64,000 bases of DNA from Ligilactobacillus sp900765635 (GCF_949152225.1 NZ_CASCJC010000001.1:1302001-1366000); one strand, 5' to 3'; positions 8,346 through 17,513 are shown, counted from the first letter of the stretch. The notes: a model not told the origin generated them from the sequence alone. Made by a program: numbers and translations.

Positions 8346-10005
8346 GACTAATTTCCTTTGCAAAAAAGCTACATAATTCTTGCCAAACTTCGACTGGTTC
8401 TTTAGCTTGACTCTTTACTTCTAAAATAGTTACTCCTTTAGGATTATTACATGCTTTTTGTAACATTGCTAAATCCGTAATATGTTGGTAATTAAAATCA
8501 TAAAGTTTTGCTACTTTTTGGCCACAAAGTCCTAATGGTGTTTGAAATAAAGGTTCAAAATCACTTGGAGCTAACTTGTTTTGCGGTAAGAATGAAAAAA
8601 TTCCCCCACCGTCATTATTCAATAAAATAATTGTTAAGTTAGGCTGATAATGTTTAGCCAATTGCAAGCCAGTTAAATCATGAAATAACGTCAAATCTCC
8701 GGTCAATAAATATGTTGGTTTCGCTTGATTTAAGGCAACTCCAATTGCTGTTGAAATCGTACCATCAATTCCATTGACGCCACGATTGCCATAAACATCC
8801 CAATCATTTGCTAAACTCAAGCGATCAACAAAGCGAATCGCATTACTATTTGCGACAAATAAATTAGCCTTGGTTGGTAAAATGTTGGTTAGGTGATACG
8901 CCAATAAACTTTCATCGAAGTGTGTTTGTTTATCAAAATAATTTGCTAAAATCTTTTGTGTTTGAGATTGCAAGTCTTGCCAGCCACTTGACCACTCAGT
9001 TTGTGCAAATTGTTCATCTGCAATGGCCTGCCAAATTTGTTTTAAACTAGCCTGCAAGAAATAACGACTTTGATGTAAACTATCATGCCATAATGCATTT
9101 TCATCACATAAGATAAAATCAATTGGACTATCCGTTAAACTTTTAAGATAAAACATCACATTTTTTGCCACTGGTAACTTACCAAAACGTAATACAACTT
9201 CTGGTTTAGGCATATTTTTAAACTGACTAAATATCAAATCAGCTTGTTTTAAATGTATACTTTCTTGACTAGCATGCACATTACTTAATGGATCAGCAAT
9301 CAAAGGCCATCCCAATTTATGCGCAATTTTTTGCAAATACCAAGCTTGTTTGCTCGTCAATGCTTCACCGCACACAATCATACCTCGTTTATGCAAAAAA
9401 GGAAGTAAACTTGTTAAATCTAATTGTTTAAATTCCAACTCAATTTCTAAACTTGCATCTAAGTCAGGCAATAAAGGTTCACGCAATGGTAAATTAGCAT
9501 GGACAGGTCCACATGGTTTTTGTAATGCCTGTGTCATCAGCTGAATGGCCTGCCAAAAACTATACCGCAACATCGCCGGTGTTTTTTGCGGCAACGCCAT
9601 TTCGACAAAGTGTTTGACGTGTTTACCATACAAATCTGTTTGCGCCATTGTTTGTGGTGCACCAACATTACGCACTTCAAAAGGTCGATCGGTAGTCAAA
9701 ACAAGTAACGGTACTCGACTTTCATAAGCTTCACAAATTGCCGGATAATAATTAGCCGCTGCGGTGCCTGAAGTGCATACCAAAGCAACAGGCTCTTTTT
9801 TTACCTTACTTAATCCCAGCGCTAAAAAAGCAGCCGAACGTTCATCGATTGCGACATATTTTTGCAAATCAGTTTGCCGATGTAATAATAAAGCCAATGG
9901 CGTAGAACGCGATCCTGGACTGATAACAACTTCTTTTAAGCCCATTTTTTTCAATCCATTAATGAAAGCTAGTAGATATTGCGTCATTTCTTGTTGATAA
10001 CTCAT
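8338..10005 (-). CDS. menD: SEPHCHC synthase (ThDP-dependent)
   Basis: 555 residues, normal family length. The N-terminal ThDP pyrimidine domain shows VVISPGSRSTPLAL and the catalytic Glu in AIDERSAAFLALGLS. The C-terminal PP domain shows GDLTLFHDLTGLQLAK and ILLNNDGGGIFSFLPQ, which binds Mg and diphosphate. It joins isochorismate and 2-oxoglutarate. Its ATG overlaps the menF stop as ATGA, with GAAGGA upstream. Confidence 0.95.
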   Translation of the reverse strand: MSYQQEMTQYLLAFINGLKKMGLKEVVISPGSRSTPLALLLHRQTDLQKYVAIDERSAAFLALGLSKVKKEPVALVCTSGTAAANYYPAICEAYESRVPLLVLTTDRPFEVRNVGAPQTMAQTDLYGKHVKHFVEMALPQKTPAMLRYSFWQAIQLMTQALQKPCGPVHANLPLREPLLPDLDASLEIELEFKQLDLTSLLPFLHKRGMIVCGEALTSKQAWYLQKIAHKLGWPLIADPLSNVHASQESIHLKQADLIFSQFKNMPKPEVVLRFGKLPVAKNVMFYLKSLTDSPIDFILCDENALWHDSLHQSRYFLQASLKQIWQAIADEQFAQTEWSSGWQDLQSQTQKILANYFDKQTHFDESLLAYHLTNILPTKANLFVANSNAIRFVDRLSLANDWDVYGNRGVNGIDGTISTAIGVALNQAKPTYLLTGDLTLFHDLTGLQLAKHYQPNLTIILLNNDGGGIFSFLPQNKLAPSDFEPLFQTPLGLCGQKVAKLYDFNYQHITDLAMLQKACNNPKGVTILEVKSQAKEPVEVWQELCSFFAKEISHE

Positions 10006-11333
10006 TTTCCTTCGATTCCTCTTTTCATCGGTGTAAATTTAGCCGCAGTTTCGGCTAATTCACTTTCTGCAACTGATGCTGCAATAATACCACACCCCGC
10101 GTATAATAACCCGTGATTTTCCTGTTGCTTACGTGTAAATACTCCTGAGCGAATCGCCACACTAAATTCACCGCTGTCGTTTTGTAAATCAAGCCAGCCA
10201 ATCGGTGCACCATACATACCTCGACCCATAGGCTCAACTTTTCTAATCCATTCTAGGGCTAATTGTTTTGGTTCACCGCCCAAAGCAGGTGTTGGATGTA
10301 AGTGTTTTAGTGCTTCCAAAAATGAAGCATTAGGTTTGCGTTTACCTTTGATTGTTAAAAAAAGATGCTGTAGATTTTGGTTTTGTAAAACTTCACGATC
10401 GCTGACCTGAATGTCACTAGCCACTTGCGCTAAATCATGACAAATTCGTTCGACAACGATTTGATGTTCGACGGTATTTTTAGGATCGGCCAATAAAGCA
10501 GCTATTAAACGTTCATTTTCTTTGGGATCTGTAGCCTTCACAAACGTCCCAGCCACACTTGCTGTTTGAAAGTTTTCACCATCAGCTTTCAACAACCGTT
10601 CCGGCGTTGCTCCAATGAAAAAGCGTGTCTGTGATTCTAACATGAAACGATACGTATTAGGTTGTTGACTCAAAAGATTGATTAATAATTGTTCACTATA
10701 AAATTTTTGTGCATAAACATCTTGGCAACGCGCCAAAACAACTTTGCGCAACTTTTCTTGACTGTTTAATAATACAATCGTTTTTTTAGCCGCTAAAAGC
10801 CATTCTTCTTTATCCCGCATATTTGCTTTTAATTGACCTTGATAAGCTTTCTTTAGCTTAACAGGAATTAATGTAGCAATTAAATTTTTTACTTCATCAT
10901 AAAGTTTAGCTAATTTTTCTTTAGCTTCATCAAGTTCCTTGGCTTGAACAGTCAAATAAAGCTCATATTTTGCATCAGTTTGTTTGAATAAAACCTTAGG
11001 CCAAACAAACATTCCGTGTAACATTTCTTGCCAAAATTCTTCTTTTTTAGCTAATTTATCAAAACAAAACCCACCAAATAATAAGGGTGTTGCTTGCGCA
11101 TTTATTGCACACCATTCTTTTTTTAAGCGTTCTTTGACACACTCGAGCTTCAAATAATCCAAGCCTTCAAAAGTCAACAGATAACCTAGCCCTAACAATA
11201 TTTCTTTGTCATCTGGTGTTTGCCAAAAAAAACGCTGTCCACTATATTTATCAGATTTTAGTAGTACTTGCGTACAATCAATCTTTGGTAATTGCCAGCT
11301 TTGTGTGTAATATTTTTTACAATTCATATTCAA
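10002..11333 (-). CDS. menF: isochorismate synthase
   Basis: About 443 residues of the chorismate-binding family. The C-terminal half has the typical blocks: RKVVLARC, FFIGATPERLL, TASVAGT, HLHPTPALGGEPK and GRGMYGAPIGW, then the GCGIIAASVAESEL block with conserved Glu residues. It makes isochorismate from chorismate, the first committed step. The start is uncertain: TTG at 11333 is five bases after AAGGAAG, and ATG at 11327 is eleven bases after it. It overlaps the menE end. The role is taken from the operon; the family also includes salicylate and siderophore enzymes. Confidence 0.92.
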   Translation of the reverse strand: MNMNCKKYYTQSWQLPKIDCTQVLLKSDKYSGQRFFWQTPDDKEILLGLGYLLTFEGLDYLKLECVKERLKKEWCAINAQATPLLFGGFCFDKLAKKEEFWQEMLHGMFVWPKVLFKQTDAKYELYLTVQAKELDEAKEKLAKLYDEVKNLIATLIPVKLKKAYQGQLKANMRDKEEWLLAAKKTIVLLNSQEKLRKVVLARCQDVYAQKFYSEQLLINLLSQQPNTYRFMLESQTRFFIGATPERLLKADGENFQTASVAGTFVKATDPKENERLIAALLADPKNTVEHQIVVERICHDLAQVASDIQVSDREVLQNQNLQHLFLTIKGKRKPNASFLEALKHLHPTPALGGEPKQLALEWIRKVEPMGRGMYGAPIGWLDLQNDSGEFSVAIRSGVFTRKQQENHGLLYAGCGIIAASVAESELAETAAKFTPMKRGIEGK

Positions 11334-12813
11334 CTAAACTTCCTTTTTCATCAGTTAAAAAACGATATTTTTGAATCTTATTGCTAGCTGTCATTGGCAT
11401 TTTTTTAACAACAAAAAATGCTTTAGGAAACTTATATTTGGCTAAACGTGATGTCAAATAATCTAAAATTTCTATTTTTGTAACACTCGTTTTAAGTGTT
11501 AAAAAAGCAACTGGTACTTGTCCCCAAGTTGGATCTTTTTGGCCAACAACTGCTACTTGTTTGATTTGAGGCAGTCTTTGTAAAAGATGTTCTATTTCAG
11601 TTGGATAAATATTTTCTCCCCCTGAAATAATCAATTCACTTTGACGACTTACCAAATACAAAAAACCATCTTGATCTAAATAACCTAAATCCCCTGTCTT
11701 CAACCAGTCTGTGGTCTTTTTTTGACCAAGATAATTGGAAATAATACTTGAACCTTTAAGCCAAATCTCACCAATACCGTCCTTTTGTGGAGCATTAATT
11801 TTTAGACAAACACCTTCCAAAGGACGCCCAGCTGAACCTAGTTTACTCAAAGCATCCTGGGCTGGTAACGCGCAAATCTGCGAACAAGTCTCGGTCATAC
11901 CATAAGATTGCATCACGGCCACACCAAATTTTTGATACTTAAGCAATAAATCTTTAGCAACCGGGCCTCCTCCTAATAGGTACGTCTTAAAATTAGCCGG
12001 ATATATTGCAGTAGGTAAAAGTTCGGCTAAATCTTGTAACATCTTGGTGACTACGGAAGCTAGTGTCACTTGCTTGGTGGAAATTAAAGTTTGAATCTGT
12101 TCTGCTTGGAATTTTTCTACTAGATAAACACTGCACCCACAAATAAGCATGCGCAAAATAATCGCTAATCCTCCAATATGATACAACGGTAAGACACACA
12201 ACCAACAATCCTCACTGGTTAAAGCCAGACTTTTTTTAGTAGCTAATGCACTTGCTTTATGGTGCTTAAAACATTGCCCTACCCCTTTAGGATGACCTGT
12301 CGTGCCTGAAGTATACATGATTGATGCAATGTTTTCTGACCGATATCCATAATCAAAAATTTGTTGAATTGGTAATTGAGAGATTTCTAGCAAATCTAGT
12401 GCTTTGTATATTTTAAAATTAACTGACAAATCTTGCCAAACATTTTTGGTGCAAATAACATGCTCACAGCCAGCATCATTTAGTTGAAAAACTATTTCAC
12501 GACTCGTTAAGCGCGGATTTAAAAACTGCACCTTTATTCCTAATTCAAATAACGCTAAGATAGTTAATACATATTCTAAGCTATTATTTCCCAACAAAGC
12601 TACCGTCGTTGGTTTGTCTGCAAGTCGCTTGTGCCAATAATTGGCATAACCTTGCACTAATAAAGCTAATTGTAAAAAAGAATAACTTTGCTCGCGATGG
12701 ATTAAAGCCTTTTTTAGCGGCATTTGACTAGCTTTTTTTAATAACCAGCTGTTTGGTTTATGGGAATTTAGGAAATTGATCAAAGTTTGGTTGGCGTTTT
12801 TCTTTAAATGCAT
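11317..12813 (-). CDS. menE: o-succinylbenzoate-CoA ligase
   Basis: 498 residues from ATG 12813, chosen because AGAGGG lies six bases upstream and the N-terminus then matches the family; the open frame continues to 12861 inside menB. ANL-superfamily motifs: phosphate loop SIMYTSGTTGHPKGVG, LKTGDLGYLDQDGF, and ISGGENIYPTEIEHLL with the hinge. It activates o-succinylbenzoate with ATP and CoA. The 5' end overlaps menB by 56 bases, unusually long for this operon. Confidence 0.93.
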   Translation of the reverse strand: MHLKKNANQTLINFLNSHKPNSWLLKKASQMPLKKALIHREQSYSFLQLALLVQGYANYWHKRLADKPTTVALLGNNSLEYVLTILALFELGIKVQFLNPRLTSREIVFQLNDAGCEHVICTKNVWQDLSVNFKIYKALDLLEISQLPIQQIFDYGYRSENIASIMYTSGTTGHPKGVGQCFKHHKASALATKKSLALTSEDCWLCVLPLYHIGGLAIILRMLICGCSVYLVEKFQAEQIQTLISTKQVTLASVVTKMLQDLAELLPTAIYPANFKTYLLGGGPVAKDLLLKYQKFGVAVMQSYGMTETCSQICALPAQDALSKLGSAGRPLEGVCLKINAPQKDGIGEIWLKGSSIISNYLGQKKTTDWLKTGDLGYLDQDGFLYLVSRQSELIISGGENIYPTEIEHLLQRLPQIKQVAVVGQKDPTWGQVPVAFLTLKTSVTKIEILDYLTSRLAKYKFPKAFFVVKKMPMTASNKIQKYRFLTDEKGSLVEYEL

Positions 12814-13573
12814 CGCGACCCTCTTTTGCTTCATCCATCGTGTAATATAACAACGTTGCATCTCCGGCTAATTGTTGAATCCCAGCTAAACCATCGGTAT
12901 CAGCATTCATCGCTGCTTTAATCATTCTTAATGCTAAAGGACTCTTCTTTAAAATTTCATTAGCCCATTCAAGCGTGACTTCTTCAACTTTAGCTAACGG
13001 AACAACGGTATTAACCCAATTCATCGCTAAAGCTTCCTTTGCGCTGTATTGCTTAGTCATAAACCAGACTTCCTTAGCTTTTTTATGACCAATCACGCGC
13101 GCTAAATATCCTGAACCATAGCCTCCATCAAAACTTCCAACATTTGGGCCGGTTTGTCCGAATTTAGCATTGTCCGCTGCAATTGTTAAGTCACACACCA
13201 ATTGTAAAACATTGCCACCGCCAATTGACCAACCTTTAACCATCGCAATCACAGGTTTAGGAATCACTCGAATCAAGCGTTGTAAATCTAACACATTTAA
13301 ACGTGGAACTTGGTTTTCATCAATATATCCCCCATTGCCACGTACTTTTTGATCGCCGCCCGAGCAAAAAGCTAAATCGCCAGCACCCGTCAAAATAATT
13401 ACACCAATATCACTACGATCACGACAAATACTAAAAGCTTCAATCATTTCTGCGACAGTTTTAGGCGTAAAAGCATTGTGTACCCACGGGCGATTGATTG
13501 TGATTTTTGCAATCTTGTCGTTTTTTTCAAATAAAATTTCATCGTATTCTTTAATCGTTGTCCAATTTACCAT
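12758..13573 (-). CDS. menB: 1,4-dihydroxy-2-naphthoyl-CoA synthase
   Basis: 271 residues of the crotonase family. The oxyanion-hole region is CSGGDQKVRGNGGY, and the MenB-specific loop QTGPNVGSFDGGYGSGYLAR is present. It closes the second ring of the naphthoate. First gene of the men operon, with AAGGAG before ATG 13573 and a TATAAT at 13606-13611 upstream. All genes needed from chorismate to DHNA-CoA follow in the order B-E-F-D-H-C. Confidence 0.95.
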   Translation of the reverse strand: MVNWTTIKEYDEILFEKNDKIAKITINRPWVHNAFTPKTVAEMIEAFSICRDRSDIGVIILTGAGDLAFCSGGDQKVRGNGGYIDENQVPRLNVLDLQRLIRVIPKPVIAMVKGWSIGGGNVLQLVCDLTIAADNAKFGQTGPNVGSFDGGYGSGYLARVIGHKKAKEVWFMTKQYSAKEALAMNWVNTVVPLAKVEEVTLEWANEILKKSPLALRMIKAAMNADTDGLAGIQQLAGDATLLYYTMDEAKEGRDAFKEKRQPNFDQFPKFP

Positions 13574-13605
13574 TTTCTTAACTCCTTTGAATTGTTCTAT
13601 TCCAT

Positions 13606-13611
13606 ATTATA
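13606..13611 (-). promoter_or_regulatory. -10 element of the men operon promoter
   Basis: A perfect TATAAT on the minus strand, 33 bases before the menB start codon. A clear -35 hexamer at 17 bases is not seen. Confidence 0.45.
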
Positions 13612-13670
13612 CAAAAAAATTTTACAAAATATAATTTCTCCTCTAAAAAAACTATTATTATGCTATACTT

Positions 13671-13679
13671 TAACTAATC
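13671..13679 (+). promoter_or_regulatory. extended -10 of the thioesterase gene
   Basis: TATACT at 13674-13679 preceded by TGC gives an extended -10 element 22 bases before the start codon at 13702. The two promoters of this divergent region are about 60 bases apart. Confidence 0.4.
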
Positions 13680-13701
13680 TTTAACAAAGAAGGATGCTAG
13701 C

Positions 13702-14082
13702 ATGAATATTTTAGATTATCTTGATTATCAAACTCTTTTATTAACCGCTGATAAAGTTCACTTAAAAATTGAAGTCACACCTCGTTTATATCAACCTTTT
13801 GGCGTCTTACATGGTGGTATCAACGGCTTGTTAATCGAAACAGCTTGTTCTTTAGGGGCGATGCAAAATGTCTTATCCGATGAAGTTGCGGTCGGACTTG
13901 ACTTACAAGTTAGTCATCTTAAAGCCGTCACAACTGGTAGCTTAGAAATCATCGCCACACCTGATAAAATTGGCAAAACTTTGCAAGTCTGGCAAGCTAG
14001 CATTTATCAAGGAACAACTAAGACAGCAGTCGGTCGTTGTAGCCTACTTAATACTAAAATAAAAAAAGCTGAAAATCCATAA
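13702..14082 (+). CDS. menI: hotdog-fold thioesterase, probable DHNA-CoA hydrolase
   Basis: 126 residues of the PaaI/MenI hotdog group. The signature PFGVLHGGINGLLIETACSLGA contains the HGG turn on the central helix, with the catalytic Glu in ETA. It starts at ATG 13702 after GAAGGA and is divergent from menB with a shared 128-bp promoter region. Hydrolysis of DHNA-CoA is inferred from the men neighbourhood, which otherwise lacks this step; the fold alone would allow other acyl-CoA substrates. Confidence 0.8.
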   Translation: MNILDYLDYQTLLLTADKVHLKIEVTPRLYQPFGVLHGGINGLLIETACSLGAMQNVLSDEVAVGLDLQVSHLKAVTTGSLEIIATPDKIGKTLQVWQASIYQGTTKTAVGRCSLLNTKIKKAENP

Positions 14083-14088
14083 ACATGT

Positions 14089-14460
14089 CATAAAGCAATT
14101 AAACAAAAAAGCCTATGCAAGCTAGCTTTTATCACCAATTAAAATCCTTGAATCGACTACTTTTTAAAGCAGCAGATAAACTAAATTACACAGCATCCAA
14201 AAATTGGCTTAACTTTAAATGAAATCTCGTAGCTGAATCTGATGTCATTGATCGTTTACTTTCAATTTCTGCTAAATTCAAGGTATCTCATGAATGCTCT
14301 CAAAAACTACTTTGACCTTATCACACAAAATAATCAGAAATATTTTTCCACTTGCTTTATGAAAGTCCCAATAAAACTTCATGCCATTAAAAAAGCCCTC
14401 CTTACTGAAAAAAACAGTAAAGAGAGCTTCAAAATCAAAATTAATAACCTAAGTTTTTAG
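14089..14460 (+). pseudogene. relic of an ISL3-type transposase
   Basis: The plus strand can be read as broken transposase-like sequence with several stops: FYHQLKSLNRLLFKAADKLN, then LVAESDVIDRLLSISAKFKV, then after a frame change KKALLTEKNSKESFKIKINN. The order (ADVI-RLLS helix, later K-SFK-NN block) resembles the middle and C-terminal part of ISL3-family transposases. No terminal repeats were found. The remaining part of this 416-bp gap holds nothing else I can support. Assignment rests on memory of the family pattern and is moderate. Confidence 0.45.
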
Positions 14461-14498
14461 TGACTCCTCCATCAGTTCACTTTGCCAAAGAGCCTTTA

Positions 14499-16211
14499 TT
14501 ATTTAAGATTTTCATTAACAAATTGTGAAACATTGCCGACACTTTGATTAGCTATAATATTAGCCTTGAACTTAACTTGGTCACCGCTACGTAACAAGTT
14601 TGCCTTGCTAAAATCGTTAGTGTCAACTGAATAGACAATTGGACTATTTTGTAAGGTGAACATCACGGCGTTTTTGTTAGAAACAATGGCCACTCGATCA
14701 ACAATTCCACTAATATTTTTGGCTTTGGATGCTTGCGTATTCATCACTTTAGCTCCACTATTAACCAAAGCTTGTCTAAAGTTATCTAAAGCACTGATTG
14801 GTGTGCTTCCCGTACCATAGATAGATTGATCTTGGGCATCTAAATAATAGTATCCTCGAATTGCGCTAGTCTTATCTAAAATCGTCATCACCCAAGTTGG
14901 CCGCCCATCGACGTTATATAAAATCGGCATATTAGCGGTCCATTGTTGGGCTTTATAATTTTGGTTAGCATTTTCTTTAGCCCCCGAACTATCCATGATG
15001 CCACTTGCTTCATAATAAATCAACTCACCTGTCCGTGCATTAATCATTGAATAGCCTAATGCTGAATCAGCCTTTGTATTTGGATTAGTGAAATCCGTAA
15101 AGTAACTAATAGTTCCATCAGCATTAAAGATTGAAGTTACACCATCTTCAGGTCCATTATTAGTTGGATTTTCCAAATCAGTCTTACCAAAATATTGATT
15201 CCAAAAACCATGTTTATAACTACCATAATTTTGGTTCATTTCATTGGCAACATCTGACGTGATCCCTTCATCGACAAATTTTGGCAAATTGCTAAGCTTG
15301 TAAGTTTGCGTTTTCCCCGTTTGTGCATTCATCACAATAACCCGCAATTTTTGATAATTGATGCGATGACTCAAAAATTCTGATTGATAGACCGTTTCAA
15401 CCCAATAAGGTGTTCCATTATTATCAATTTCTAATTGGGCACCACCATCGCCTAATTTCAAATATTGTGGATTATGGCGGTATAATTGGCGTTCGGTATC
15501 TAAATTAAAATAAGCACTTGTCGTATATTTATAAGGTTTTTTGATAAATTTAGGTGTTGCATTTTGACTGGTTGCATCAATCATAAAATAACCTGGAATT
15601 TCTTTAGCCTTTAGCATCGCAATGAAGCCTTGATATTCAACTGGTACGATATAAACCGGCTTTCCTTGATAAAATTGCGCCTGTACCGTCCCTGCAATTT
15701 TAAAATATTGACTATTTGGCAGATCAGAAATTGCCTTGCGCACACGATTTAACACTGTTTTGGGTGCTAATGCGATTGGTGTTTGACCACGCTTAAAGGT
15801 TGGAGCTTGTTTTGAGCTCACCTTTTTTAAATCAAGCGAATTATAAGTTGGTTTAACCGAAAAATATGAGTGGATCTCGCCTCCCATGGCAATCACAAAA
15901 ACAAGCACAATTAGGCTTAAAGCTAATTTCCCAGCTTTAAAATTAGTCTGTTGCAAGCTGCGAACCTGAATTAAGCTGGCTAAGATAAAATAAATCCCAC
16001 CAAAAAGCGCATTTCCTAACAGAATCGATAAAAGATTACGTGATGGTAACATGAAATATACATATACAAATATCCCTAGTAATTCAAGTACCAATAAACT
16101 TAATAATAGGGCCACTTTACTTGTTTTACCGGCCGTAAAAAGCAACATTAATAACACAATTAAGATTGCTAAAGCTCCATAACTTAATGTCACAATTAAC
16201 ATAAATTTCAT
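14499..16211 (-). CDS. membrane-anchored protein with large extracellular domain, unknown function
   Basis: 570 residues. The first 115 residues hold four likely membrane helices (about 3-26, 32-54, 61-83 and 94-112); the rest, about 450 residues, is hydrophilic and probably outside. The outer part has repeated phrases of one type: GYFMIDATSQ, GYSMINARTGELIYYE and GYYYLDAQDQ, which suggests repeated PepSY-like units, although I see no named domain. The gene is alone, between an IS relic and the ribosomal protein operon, with GGATG near the start. I do not recognise a function. Confidence 0.7.
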   Translation of the reverse strand: MKFMLIVTLSYGALAILIVLLMLLFTAGKTSKVALLLSLLVLELLGIFVYVYFMLPSRNLLSILLGNALFGGIYFILASLIQVRSLQQTNFKAGKLALSLIVLVFVIAMGGEIHSYFSVKPTYNSLDLKKVSSKQAPTFKRGQTPIALAPKTVLNRVRKAISDLPNSQYFKIAGTVQAQFYQGKPVYIVPVEYQGFIAMLKAKEIPGYFMIDATSQNATPKFIKKPYKYTTSAYFNLDTERQLYRHNPQYLKLGDGGAQLEIDNNGTPYWVETVYQSEFLSHRINYQKLRVIVMNAQTGKTQTYKLSNLPKFVDEGITSDVANEMNQNYGSYKHGFWNQYFGKTDLENPTNNGPEDGVTSIFNADGTISYFTDFTNPNTKADSALGYSMINARTGELIYYEASGIMDSSGAKENANQNYKAQQWTANMPILYNVDGRPTWVMTILDKTSAIRGYYYLDAQDQSIYGTGSTPISALDNFRQALVNSGAKVMNTQASKAKNISGIVDRVAIVSNKNAVMFTLQNSPIVYSVDTNDFSKANLLRSGDQVKFKANIIANQSVGNVSQFVNENLK

Positions 16212-16335
16212 CCTTTTTTAATTTTTGATGTAATTGTAATCATTTTGATTTAGATTGTCAATTAATAAAAGATATTAATCGCTAAATCAACTAACTACTG
16301 AGTCCATACTAGCTTTTAAATTATTTTCATAAAAA

Positions 16336-16367
16336 AACACCGTGTAGCTTGAACTACACGGTGTTTT
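16336..16367 (-). terminator. terminator of the rplJ-rplL operon
   Basis: ACACCGTGTAG and CTACACGGTGT form a perfect 11-bp stem with a six-base loop, followed on the minus strand by seven T residues. Confidence 0.85.
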
Positions 16368-16386
16368 AAAAGCTTCTAAAGCAAGA

Positions 16387-16752
16387 TTATTTAAGAGTAA
16401 CCTTTGCGCCAACTTCTTCAAGTTTAGCTTGGATTTCTTCTGCTTCTTCTTTAGATACGCCTTCTTTAACAACAGAAGGAGCGCCATCAACCAATGCCTT
16501 AGCATCTTTCAATCCAAGACCTGTGATATCCTTAACAACTTTGATAACTTTAACTTTACCAGCACCTGGATCTGTTAATTCAACGTCAAATTCTGTCTTT
16601 TCTGCAGCAGCATCGCCACCAGCAGCAGCAACTGCAACAGGTGCAGCAGCGGAAACGCCGAATTCTTCTTCAATAGCTTTTACTAAGTCGTTTAATTCAA
16701 GAATAGTTGCTTCTTTTAAGTCAGCAATGATTTTTTCTGTATCTAATGCCAT
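16387..16752 (-). CDS. rplL: 50S ribosomal protein L7/L12
   Basis: 121 residues from MALDTEKIIADLKEATILEL; an earlier in-frame ATG at 16767 overlaps the ribosome site and is not used. Alanine/glycine hinge (AAAPVAVAAAGGDAAAE) separates the dimerisation domain from the C-terminal factor-binding domain (VKVIKVVKDITGLGLKDAKALV). It forms the ribosomal stalk with L10. Transcribed after rplJ. Confidence 0.97.
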   Translation of the reverse strand: MALDTEKIIADLKEATILELNDLVKAIEEEFGVSAAAPVAVAAAGGDAAAEKTEFDVELTDPGAGKVKVIKVVKDITGLGLKDAKALVDGAPSVVKEGVSKEEAEEIQAKLEEVGAKVTLK

Positions 16753-16815
16753 TTTAAAATCCTCCAATTTTTAAATAAGTTTTATTAATTAATTTAGGGT
16801 AACTATGCAACTAAA

Positions 16816-17322
16816 TTAAGCTGCATCGCCGTCTTCTTTGCTGTCAGCAACTGCGTTAACAGCATATGCGAAGTTGCGAACTGGTGCTTGCAATACGGAA
16901 AGCAACATGGAAAGCATACCTTCGCGGTTTGGTAATTTTGCAAGAGCGTTGACTTCTTCCAAGGAAACAACCTTGCCTTCGATCATACCACCCTTGATTT
17001 GCAATGCTTCGTGATCTTCAGCAAATTTAGCTAAGATACGAGCTGGTGCTGTAGCATCTTCACTACCAAAAGCAACTGCTGTAGGACCTGTGAATACTTC
17101 ATCTAAGCCTTCGTAACCAGCTTTATCAGCAGCACGTCTCAAGTAAGAGTTCTTGATAACACGCATTTCGATACCTGCTTCACGCAATTCCTTACGTAAA
17201 TTAGTTACTTCTTCTACAGTCAAACCACGGTAATCGGCAACTACAACTGATGAAGCCGCATTGAATTTTTCAACAAGTTCTTCAACAATCGCAGCCTTCT
17301 TTGCGATAATTTTTTCACTCAT
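16816..17322 (-). CDS. rplJ: 50S ribosomal protein L10
   Basis: 168 residues from MSEKIIAKKAAIVEELVEKF. The ATG at 17322 has AGGAGGTG at the right distance; an upstream GTG lies on that ribosome site. Signature VVADYRGLTVEEVTNLRKEL is present. L10 binds 23S rRNA and carries L7/L12; it also represses its own operon through the leader described next. Confidence 0.97.
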   Translation of the reverse strand: MSEKIIAKKAAIVEELVEKFNAASSVVVADYRGLTVEEVTNLRKELREAGIEMRVIKNSYLRRAADKAGYEGLDEVFTGPTAVAFGSEDATAPARILAKFAEDHEALQIKGGMIEGKVVSLEEVNALAKLPNREGMLSMLLSVLQAPVRNFAYAVNAVADSKEDGDAA

Positions 17323-17340
17323 TTGATTCACCTCCTAGTC

Positions 17341-17460
17341 GTTGTGCCAGAGTTTTTTAAATAAAAAAAACCCTATGTCCACCAAGACACAGAGAGAGAA
17401 TTAGTATCAATACTCCTCGGCAGGATATTAAGGCGATGTGCCACCTGAGTCTTAGGTAGA
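17341..17460 (-). ncRNA. L10 leader (autoregulatory mRNA leader of rplJ-rplL)
   Basis: The minus strand contains the conserved L10-leader core, with GACTCAGGTGGCACATC followed by TTAATATCCTGCCGAGGAG, ending in a hairpin with a T run. This matches the known ribosomal protein L10 leader bound by the L10-(L7/L12)4 complex. It lies between the rplA terminator and rplJ. Confidence 0.85.
17363..17395 (-). terminator. attenuator hairpin in the L10 leader
   Basis: CTCTGTGTC and GACATAGGG form a stem around TTGGTG and are followed by eight T residues, about 40 bases before the rplJ start. Position and form suggest a premature terminator controlled by L10 binding. Confidence 0.7.
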
Positions 17461-17472
17461 ATCATATAAAAA

Positions 17473-17513
17473 ATTGACCTTTATTAATTTAACACATAAA
17501 TCAATAAAGGTCA
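17473..17513 (-). terminator. terminator of rplK-rplA
   Basis: TTGACCTTTATT and AATAAAGGTCAA form a perfect 12-bp stem followed by TTTTTT, 23 bases after the rplA stop. It separates the L11-L1 unit from the L10-L12 unit. Confidence 0.85.

Noticed and set aside
12814..12861. Longer menE start inside menB
   Set aside because: No ribosome site for it, and the extra residues do not fit the family N-terminus; ATG 12813 has AGAGGG.
14242..14460. Separate 72-residue gene
   Set aside because: It has no ribosome site and its reading matches parts of a broken transposase.
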